The notes under the pieces are model-generated. The model saw only the letters and a program-made list of their open reading frames with translations. It searched no databases and was not told where the DNA came from. This document shows positions 7,356 to 12,529 of a stretch of DNA of 12,529 bases, piece after piece (position 1 is the stretch's first letter; the number at the start of each line of letters is the position of its first letter). The stretch is taken from assembly GCA_026770585.1 (NCBI GenBank), contig MU646887.1:129858-142386 (forward strand), read 5' to 3'. This DNA is from Baffinella frigidus (taxonomy: Eukaryota > Cryptophyceae > Cryptomonadales > Baffinellaceae). A program made the position numbers and the translations under genes.

Positions 7356-7487
7356 GCCCTGCAGCTTGACCCCGGGAACGGGGAGGGGGAGAGCGGCGGG
7401 TTGGGGGTGAATGCGGCGGGGCTGGGCGGGGGACAGGCGGGGGAGGCGAGGAGGACGCTGCTTGAGGACGCGTATGTGCGCGTCCAG
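7356..7487 (+). CDS. Plus gene exon 3: Gly-rich then helical
   Basis: Acceptor ATAAACCAG|GCC, donor GTCCAG|GTGTGT; 44 codons, phase 0 at both ends. It reads ALQLDPGNGEGESGG, a Gly/Ala-rich linker, then the likely helix EARRTLLEDAYVRVQ. An internal acceptor CTGCAG|CTT at 7364/7365 would remove three codons in frame. The telomere-like CCCTACA tract just upstream acts as the pyrimidine-rich lead-in. Confidence 0.6.
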
Positions 7488-7541
7488 GTGTGTGCGCGGA
7501 AATTTGATGTGTCGTTGGAAACCGCAGATGCCGTGGGACAC

Positions 7542-7767
7542 CGTGTGTGTTGGGGGGGAACCCTGTGTGTCGTGTGCCCGGTCGTGGTGCCAGCGGATCA
7601 GCGACTTACCCCCTGGCCGTCGCTTGCCTTGTCCTCGCCTGCCTGTCTCGCCTCGAACTTCCGCCGGGGGAAGACGACACACAGGGTTCCCCCCAACACA
7701 CGCGACACACACGACTCTTCCGAACAACCCACTGGTGGGTTGTTCGGAAGAGTCGTGTGTGTCGCGT
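7542..7767. repeat. Outer inverted repeat and perfect 32-bp hairpin
   Basis: Outer arms 7542-7573 and 7674-7702 (TGTTGGGGGGGAACCCTG type) differ by small deletions. Next to them, 7700-7731 and 7736-7767 are perfect 32-bp arms around CTGG. The right arm of the first repeat shares three bases with the left arm of the second. Confidence 0.85.
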
Positions 7768-8330
7768 CCACGGGAGCGGAGGAATCTCACGTGGAAGCAG
7801 ATTCGACTGAAACCCCGTGCTATCTTTCGAAACCCCGTGCTATCTTCAGGGTGGAATTTGCTACCTTAGCCTCGACATAGCTTTACCACAGCGCACACCT
7901 CACCCCCAAGATAGCAAACGGTGATTTAAATTGAATCCGTTTCTGTGTGAAATCGATGCTACGCGGGAGGGTTATTGCATTTAAAAACACCCCAACGCAT
8001 TTTTTAACAAATTGTACCGCAATCATCCACTTTTAGAGATAGAAAAAAAACGACTTTAGACAATAGATGGCTGTGCCGGAGAAGCACGTTATTTGAGCCA
8101 TTTAATCTTTAGCCCTCCCGGGTAGTGCGCGTGCTGATGAGACAGAGGGGTTATTTTCCAAGCTCGGTTGTTCAGAGCAGGCGTTTGTGTGTCGCGTCCA
8201 TCAATAAATGGAGGCGCCCCCTCAACAAACGAAGGACACAGGCTAAGGGTTGCACATTCACGAACCAAGGACACAGGTTAAGGGTTACACATTCACAAAC
8301 CCCGCCTAACCCCCGTGTAACCATGAACGC
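7768..8330. other. Intron 3 interior, no gene seen
   Basis: A 20-bp direct repeat GAAACCCCGTGCTATCTT at 7809-7848 and two ~36-bp tandem copies (AAGGACACAGGnTAAGGGTT) at 8227-8298. 7880-8110 is AT-rich single-copy sequence with an A8 run at 8043. Short open frames have no supporting features. Confidence 0.5.
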
Positions 8331-8488
8331 TGCCCCCCCTTGCGGCCTCAACCCTCCCTTCTCCCCCGTGCGGCCTAAACCTTGACCCCTAAACCCTTCC
8401 GGCAGCACGTGGCTGCTCCCTTGCGGCCTAAAAAAAACAAAAAAAAGCGTGCTGCTCCGTCGCTCGTGGCTGCTCCCTTTCATCTGAA

Positions 8489-8636
8489 AAGCTAACGCCA
8501 GCGAGGTACTTAGAGCCTACGGATTGCCTACGGTAGGAGCCCCCCCTCTACGACTTGTAAAGACTTTTTTGTTTTAAACGTCGTAGGAGGAGGGGGGGTT
8601 CCTACCGTAGGCTAAGGGGTCCGCTGGCATTAGCTT
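8489..8636. mobile_element. Foldback element related to F type by its core
   Basis: Terminal inverted repeats AAGCTAACGCCAGCG / CGCTGGCATTAGCTT, then inner arms with GCCTACGGTAGGA...CTACGAC / GTCGTAG...TCCTACCGTAGGC around an AT-rich loop (8558-8578). The CCTACGGTAGGA core and the GCTAACG end resemble F elements; the rest differs. It sits between two copies of a GCGGCCTAACCCC-type intron repeat (8330-8430, 8645-8708). Confidence 0.7.
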
Positions 8637-8708
8637 GTGGCAGTACCTTGCGGCCTCAACGCTGCCCCCCCTGCGGCCTAACCCCTAACCCCTGAACCCT
8701 CCCGGCAG

Positions 8709-8930
8709 CGCGTGGCGCGCGCCGCGCTCCAACTCTGGGAGCAATCCGCCCCGGGAGAAAAAGACGGCCCCGCCCACCACAGACACCACCACCACGGCCA
8801 CCACCACGCCCACGGCCACCGCCATGCATCGCCGAGGAGGGGGGGGGCGGTGGGCGAGGGGGGGGGTGAGGGGGGGGGGGTGGTGACGCGGCTCTGGTCG
8901 GTGGTACGGCGGCTTACGTCGTCGAAGCAG
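8709..8930 (+). CDS. Plus gene exon 4: His-rich segment
   Basis: Acceptor CTCCCGGCAG|CGCGTGG, phase 0. It reads RVARAALQLWEQSAPGEKDG, continuing the exon-3 helix, then the His-rich run HHRHHHHGHHHAHGHRH, a Gly-rich stretch from a G-run (8834-8880) and a helix VVTRLWSVVRRLTSSKQ. Such His runs can bind zinc or copper and occur in loops of metal transporters, but no membrane segment is visible here, so no transporter is claimed. The donor is uncertain: AAGCAG|GCGCGT (non-canonical GC) after 8930, or TTGAGG|GTGGTC after 8966, both in phase 0. A stub of the acceptor and exon start (CCGGCAG|CACGTGGC) is at 8406 upstream, and the exon end recurs at 9167-9199. Confidence 0.55.
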
Positions 8931-8969
8931 GCGCGTATCCCGTTCTCTCCTACGCTAGACTTGAGGGTG

Positions 8970-9065
8970 GTCAATCGCAAAAGTCAACTCCCCAGTGCCT
9001 CCAGGTCGACTTTTGGAAGAATAGCCCGTTTTCAGGCTATTCTGCAAGGGTGTCAACTTATGATT
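8970..9065. repeat. Hairpin-bearing insert between exon-4 end copies
   Basis: AGAATAGCC/GGCTATTCT stem at 9020-9045, flanked by AAAAGTCAAC and TGTCAACTTA; loosely like the S-element core. Boundaries unclear. Confidence 0.4.
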
Positions 9066-9164
9066 GCTCCCGGTCACGTCTAAAGTAGCCTCCCCTGTGA
9101 GGTCGTTCTCTTCTGGCTCGTTCTGGCTCGTGACCACGCCAGGTCCTTTGTCGGAATTTCAGAA

Positions 9165-9210
9165 AAGTCGTCGAAGCAGGCGCGTGTCCCGTGCTCTCCC
9201 TCCCCTGTAA
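9165..9210 (+). repeat. Downstream copy of the end of plus exon 4 with a strong donor
   Basis: TCGTCGAAGCAGGCGCGT occurs at about 8919 and again at 9167; the second copy runs on to CCCTCCCCT|GTAAGT, a better donor than any at the first copy. The 240 bp between them includes hairpins and a second CCTCCCCT|GTGAGG near 9090. Confidence 0.6.
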
Positions 9211-9218
9211 GTCATGTA

Positions 9219-9374
9219 AAAAATTTACGTTAACGGAGTAGTAACTTTGGTACAGAATTTATAATGGAAAACATTCTTGGGCTTTAAAAGTCCTGAAATC
9301 GCTTTTAAAATCGTTTTAGAGCTGGCAAGACCACGTTAACCGACCCCTTAAGGGGTCCGTTAACGTAAGATTTT
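9219..9374. repeat. Foldback with an inner palindrome sharing its arm
   Basis: Outer arms AAATTTACGTTAACGGA (9221-9237) and TCCGTTAACGTAAGATTTT (9356-9374). An inner 34-bp palindrome 9333-9366 (one mismatch, centre CTTAAG) uses the same right arm. The interior is AT-rich. Confidence 0.75.
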
Positions 9375-9425
9375 CGCATTATAAGGTGGTTCTCTTCACA
9401 CTAGGTCGTTCTCTATGACGCAGAG

Positions 9426-9535
9426 CTGGCTCTGCGTCACTCTGTTTTGACTGTCAGGCTTTTCTCAAATTGACATGCTAGGTGTGCGGTAAGAACCCGT
9501 CAACTTTGAAGCGGAAATGAGCCCCCGGGCTCACC
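9426..9535 (+). mobile_element. S-type element, copy C, truncated
   Basis: Starts CTGGCTCTGCGTCACTCTG and matches the family through TTCTCAAATTGACATG, GTCAACTTTG and GCCCCCGGGCTCACCAA, then stops before the K element. Its left end forms a new palindrome with the flank (9417-9438). Confidence 0.65.
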
Positions 9536-9548
9536 AATCCCTGCCTTG

Positions 9549-9687
9549 CCACTTAGCAGCGGCCGAGTTCCGCCCCCCCCGGATATCCGGGGGAAATGTG
9601 GTTAGCATTCAACGCAAATGGATAAGATTCTAGCACAAATAGTTTAGATGGACTGTATCCGTGAAGCCCCCGGTGGCTGCTAAGTGG
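9549..9687. mobile_element. K-type foldback element, copy 2 (139 bp)
   Basis: Ends CCACTTAGCAGC and GCTGCTAAGTGG are perfect 12-bp inverted repeats. Same length as copy 1. The inner palindrome CCCCCGGATATCCGGGGG (9576-9593) is centred at the same offset from the left end as in copy 1 but has different bases. The element lies just after, and probably truncates, a copy of the S-type element. Confidence 0.78.
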
Positions 9688-9739
9688 TCTGACCATATGG
9701 TTCCCGCGTTCGTTCTCTGGAAATCAGGGGGGTACTGCC

Positions 9740-9880
9740 CCCGCCCCTAAGCCCTCAACCCTCAACCCTAAACCCTAATTCCTAAACCCTAAACCCTAAA
9801 CCCTAAACCCTAAACCCTAACCCTAAACCCTAAACCCTAAACCCTAAACCCTAAACCCTATACCCTAAACCCTAAACCCT
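9740..9880. repeat. CCCTAAA array next to the exon-5 acceptor
   Basis: Near-perfect heptamers for ~100 bp directly followed by CTGCAG| of exon 5. Here the telomere-like tract itself supplies the pyrimidine-rich lead-in. Confidence 0.92.
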
Positions 9881-9884
9881 GCAG

Positions 9885-10034
9885 GGTGCGCTGACGCTGC
9901 TGGGGTGCGTGGGGGGGGGCGGGGAGGCGGGGGTGGAGGCCGACAGCGATTCTGAAAGCGAGGACGAGACCTCGGATGAGACCTCGTCGTTATCTGAGGA
10001 CTGCATAACGTCGTGGTCGGAGGGCCCGGAAAAG
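9885..10034 (+). CDS. Plus gene exon 5: acidic Ser/Glu-rich
   Basis: Acceptor AAACCCTGCAG|GGTGCG directly after a CCCTAAA array, donor GAAAAG|GTCTAG; 50 codons, phase 0 at both ends. It reads GALTLLGCVGGGGEAGVEAD, then SDSESEDETSDETSS and ends SEGPEK. Low-complexity acidic Ser-rich segments are typical of disordered, often CK2-phosphorylated regions; no fold is implied. A foldback element begins 2 nt after the donor. Confidence 0.62.
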
Positions 10035-10036
10035 GT

Positions 10037-10175
10037 CTAGCTCTGCCTCACTCGGGTTGGCCGACTGTTCTCAAGTTGAAGTGCTGGGTCTGCGGTACAA
10101 ATCCGTCAACTTTGGGGCGGGAAAGAGCCCGGTTTCACCAGATTGGCGAGCCCGGATACACTGAGACAGAGCTAG
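10037..10175 (+). mobile_element. S-type element, copy E (139 bp) on the exon-5 donor
   Basis: Ends CTAGCTCTG...CAGAGCTAG; flanks AAGGT (10032-10036) and GAGGT (10176-10180), a 5-bp duplication with one change. The left flank is the donor of exon 5 (AAG|GT) and the right flank repeats it (GAG|GTCGGT). Confidence 0.8.
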
Positions 10176-10180
10176 GAGGT

Positions 10181-10428
10181 CGGTACGGGGGTTTCTCGAA
10201 ATTCAGGACACACACTGCCCTAGGGTGCTACCGTGGGGCTATGTCTGGGAGCATAGGACCGCGCTAGGGGCGGCGCGTGTCGTCAATTTCGAGTAACCCA
10301 TGTAGTGGCCCGTCCCTCTGCACAGTGGGATGCGGTTAATACGATGTCTTTGTACCGAGCAATTCCTAATCAGTACCACGAAAATAAACGGACCGATGTG
10401 CAAAGCCCACTGCGTGGGCGAATCTCAT
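10181..10428. other. Intron 5 sequence, no gene seen
   Basis: Single-copy sequence between element E and the F copy; no borders or frames I can support. Confidence 0.4.
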
Positions 10429-10585
10429 AGGCTAACGGCCTGAAAATGGGGTAGTTAGGCATACGGCATTGCCTAGGACCTCCTACCGTAGGCCGAGGGA
10501 TCCTAGGACCAAAAAGTCTCGGCCTACGGTAAGAGGTCCTAGGCAATGCCGTAGGCCTAACTACCCCCTTTTCAGGCAGTTACCC
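10429..10585. mobile_element. F-type foldback element, copy 2 (157 bp)
   Basis: Same hairpin architecture and length as 3027-3183, in the opposite gene. The arms are slightly better matched here (CATTGCCTAGGACCTCCTA/AAGAGGTCCTAGGCAATG). No coding capacity. Confidence 0.78.
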
Positions 10586-10695
10586 CATTAAATCGTCTTA
10601 TCTCAAAACGACCACACAAGGCTGACGTTGGCCTTTTCTTAAATGTGAGTTTTAAGGTCGCGTCAAGGATGTGTACTGAGTTTTTTATTATCCAG

Positions 10696-10739
10696 TTGGT
10701 CACTTAACTCTACGGAACTTCGTAGAGTTAAGTGACCAA
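10696..10739. repeat. Perfect 19-bp hairpin with 6-nt loop
   Basis: TTGGTCACTTAACTCTACG / CGTAGAGTTAAGTGACCAA around GAACTT. It lies in AT-rich intron sequence; a role in transcription ending is possible but not shown. Confidence 0.8.
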
Positions 10740-10825
10740 TTCCCTTTCGACCCTCTAAAAGAAGGTTTTATAAAAAAGGCCAGTTGCAGCCTCGTGTGGG
10801 AACACGCGCCACGCGCTGCACGCAG

Positions 10826-11202
10826 GAACGTGGGCCCGGTGTGATTGATCGAGAGAGAAAGTGGCTATATACTGATCTGCACATGGGGAAAGTGACTTAC
10901 ACACTCATCTGCAGGAGCTCGGGCTATACACTAATCTGCAGCTCGGGCTATACACTAATCTGAACTGTATACTGATCTACAGGAGCTCGGGCCGGCGCTG
11001 GACAGCCGCGTGATGTGTTGTGATTGATCGCGAGAGAAAGTGACTATATGCTGATCTGCACCTGGGAGAGTGACGTGTACATTAATCTGCAGTGTGTGCT
11101 GATCTGCAGGAGCGCAGGCACGTGCTGAACAAGGTTGTGGTGTGTAAGGCAGTGCTGGTGACTACTACTCTGGTGACTACACTACTCTGCAGGAGCTCAT
11201 GG
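10826..11202 (+). repeat. Six upstream copies of the acceptor and start of plus exon 6
   Basis: Acceptor-plus-start copies begin at 10826, 10915, 10942, 10983, 11110 and 11193, typically CTGCAG|GAGCTCGGG. Some extend to ELGPALDSR or ERRHVLNK. A larger unit of about 175 bp (GTGATTGATCGnGAGAGAAAGTG, TATAnTGATCTGCAC, GGnAAAGTGAC) repeats from about 10840 and 11018. Between them stand short ACACTAATCTGCAG modules, each again an acceptor. Confidence 0.7.
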
Positions 11203-11226
11203 GAAAGTGACTTTACTAATCTGCAG

Positions 11227-11292
11227 GAGCTCGGGCCCGTCCTGGACAAGCGCGTGGTGTGTCAGGCGATACAGCGGCTGCGCTGCGTCGCG
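11227..11292 (+). CDS. Plus gene exon 6
   Basis: Acceptor ACTAATCTGCAG|GAGCTC, donor GTCGCG|GTTCGC, 22 codons, phase 0. It reads ELGPVLDKRVVCQAIQRLRC plus VA. This is the most complete member of an array of seven acceptor-plus-exon-start copies; the part after the donor (GTCGCGGTTCGCCCCTCAAC) recurs at 11437-11456. No family recognised. Confidence 0.5.
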
Positions 11293-11324
11293 GTTCGCCC
11301 CTCAACCCGGAATCCCACTTCGTT

Positions 11325-11755
11325 TCGGGTTCCGGGGTTCGGGCTTAGGGGGTGGGGTGTAGGGTTTAGGGACTAGGGTTCAGGGTTCAGGGTGTAGGGT
11401 TTAAGGTGCAGGTGTGGGATTCAGGGTGCAGCCGCGTCGCGGTTCGCCCCTCAACGCTGGATCCCACACCCTACACCCTAAACCCTACACCCTAGGCCCT
11501 AAACTCTACACCTGAGGCCATACACCCTGAATACTACACCCTAAACCCCACACCCCACACCCTACACCCTACACCCTACACCCGAAACCCGAAATCCTAA
11601 ACCCTCCAGCCCAAACCCTAAGCCCTCAACCCTCAATCCCACACCCTACGCCCTAAACCCCAACCCCCAAAACCTCAACCCTAGACCCTAAACCTGAAAC
11701 CCGAAGCCCCACACCCTACACACTCAACCCTCACGCCCAAGCCCGAAACCCGCAA
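11325..11755. repeat. Heptamer intron with switched polarity
   Basis: 11325-11425 is G-rich on plus (GGGTTTAGG types), then 11460-11755 is C-rich (CCCTACA, CCCTAAA, CCCGAAA). A copy of the sequence around the exon-6 donor (GTCGCGGTTCGCC) lies at 11437 where the polarity changes, so the G-rich part may be an inverted segment. Confidence 0.8.
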
Positions 11756-11759
11756 GCAG

Positions 11760-11810
11760 GAGGATGCGGATGCGGAGGGTCGCCCGGAAGTCGACTCGCT
11801 TCTGCGCCAG
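11760..11810 (+). CDS. Plus gene exon 7
   Basis: Acceptor CCCGCAAGCAG|GAGGAT, donor CGCCAG|GTCTCT; 17 codons, phase 0, reading EDADAEGRPEVDSLLRQ. The exon end recurs downstream three times. The gene may continue past the right edge; no stop codon can be assigned. Confidence 0.5.
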
Positions 11811-12052
11811 GTCTCTTCCCCGGTTATAGAATTATTGTAAAATTAAAAGTATTTTTAAAAGTCGGCTTATATATATAAAGTAGTAGGCTCATACACCCTT
11901 CACAAATACATCATATGTCATATGTCTATCTAGGGGCTATACGTCTCGAGCCAGTGGATTCACTGTAAATTCAGTGGATTCACACCCGTGCAGACGTAGC
12001 CACTAGGGTTCAGGGGCCCTTCACCGTAAACCGTAAACCGCAAGCCGTGAAC

Positions 12053-12477
12053 CCGGAAATCGACTCGCTCCTGCGCCAGGCCTCTTGGTCGGGATAGCGA
12101 GGGGACCCTCGCTATCCGGTTCGGGTAATTTCGGGTAATTTCGGGTAATTTCGGGTAATTTCGGGTAATTTCGGGTAATTTCGGGTAATTAACGGTTCGG
12201 GTAATTTCTGGCGAGCCTCCCAAAAGTGAAGTCCAGCGCCCACAGATTGGACGCGACTGGTACACTTTTTTGGATTCGTACCCGAATTAAAAAGATCCGT
12301 TTGCCGCCTCGCTATGCGACCAAGGTCCCTCTATCTAGGGTTTAGCGCTCCTAAACCGTAAACCGTAAGCCCGGACGTCGACTTGCCTCTGCGCCAGGTC
12401 TCGCCCCTCCATCTTGTGCTGAGGGCCCCTACACCTCAAACCGTAAACCGCAAACCTCGGAGGCGCTCCTCCACCAG
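12053..12477 (+). repeat. Three downstream copies of the end of plus exon 7 with donor
   Basis: Copies end at 12079, 12397 and 12477: PEIDSLLRQ|GCCTCT, PDVDLPLRQ|GTCTCG and a more diverged SEALLHQ|GTCGCT, against PEVDSLLRQ|GTCTCT in the exon. The first has GC in place of GT. TAAACCG-type heptamers precede each copy. Confidence 0.7.
12093..12205. repeat. 12-bp hairpin and a 10-bp satellite (TCGGGTAATT)x7
   Basis: GGATAGCGAGGG/CCCTCGCTATCC at about 12093-12118, then seven exact 10-bp copies at 12121-12190 and a partial eighth after ACGGT. AT-rich sequence with doubled ATTCAGTGGATTCAC-like motifs precedes it (11950-11985). Confidence 0.9.
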
Positions 12478-12506
12478 GTCGCTTCCCCTCAAACCCTAAA
12501 TCCTAA

Positions 12507-12529
12507 CCCCCCCCCCCCCCCCCCCCCCC
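12507..12529. repeat. Terminal C run
   Basis: Twenty-three C at the right edge after a CCCTAAA-like tract. Could be genuine or an assembly/sequencing artefact at a contig end. Confidence 0.8.

Noticed and set aside
8709-8930. Zinc transporter (ZIP or CDF) from the His-rich run
   Set aside because: No membrane segments or family motifs appear in the joined exons; a His run alone is not diagnostic.
10681-10745. Rho-independent terminator
   Set aside because: The hairpin is perfect but the setting is eukaryotic and inside an intron; no T run follows the stem.
11960-12265. Protein with repeated ITRNYPKLPE
   Set aside because: Translation of the 10-bp satellite TCGGGTAATT on the reverse strand; no gene context.

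Overview
The window looks like nuclear DNA of a eukaryotic alga with a complex (secondary or higher-order) plastid. Three things support this. Spliceosomal introns with GT..AG borders can be traced. Long introns are filled with plant/alga-type telomere-like heptamers (TTTAGGG/CCCTAAA and variants). The best gene begins with a signal peptide followed directly by a Phe-started, Ser/Arg/Ala-rich transit region, the leader type of red-lineage complex plastids. Cryptophyte, dinoflagellate, chromerid and haptophyte are all possible; I cannot choose among them. No bacterial, organellar, rRNA, tRNA or CRISPR feature was recognised.

Layout. Two genes are transcribed divergently from a shared upstream region at about 5005-5278. 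The minus-strand gene starts at 5004 and runs to about 274 or off the left edge. Joining its exons (a-f) gives a plastid-targeted protein with two UVR (UvrB/UvrC-type) helical repeats; nearly all its introns are phase 0. The plus-strand gene runs from about 5254-5806 to at least 11810. Seven exons can be joined in frame; the protein has a signal-like start, a His-rich stretch and an acidic Ser/Glu stretch, and I recognise no family. Both models are exon-by-exon inferences from splice-like borders, open frames and repeat context, without transcript data.

Introns. Each intron is dominated by its own version of the heptamer, mostly with the CCCTAAA-like strand as the sense strand, so the polarity flips near 4.5-6.9 kb where the gene direction flips. 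Several exons are surrounded by partial copies of themselves: acceptor-plus-exon-start copies lie upstream and exon-end-plus-donor copies lie downstream. The introns also hold short non-autonomous foldback elements in families shared between the two genes: a 139-142 bp family with 5-bp target duplications (five copies), a 139 bp family with a covarying internal palindrome (two copies), and a 157 bp hairpin family (two copies and a relative), besides single long palindromes. Two members of the first family sit exactly on a 5' splice site.

Nothing in the window is a complete mobile element with its own transposase. The right edge ends in a 23-bp C run.
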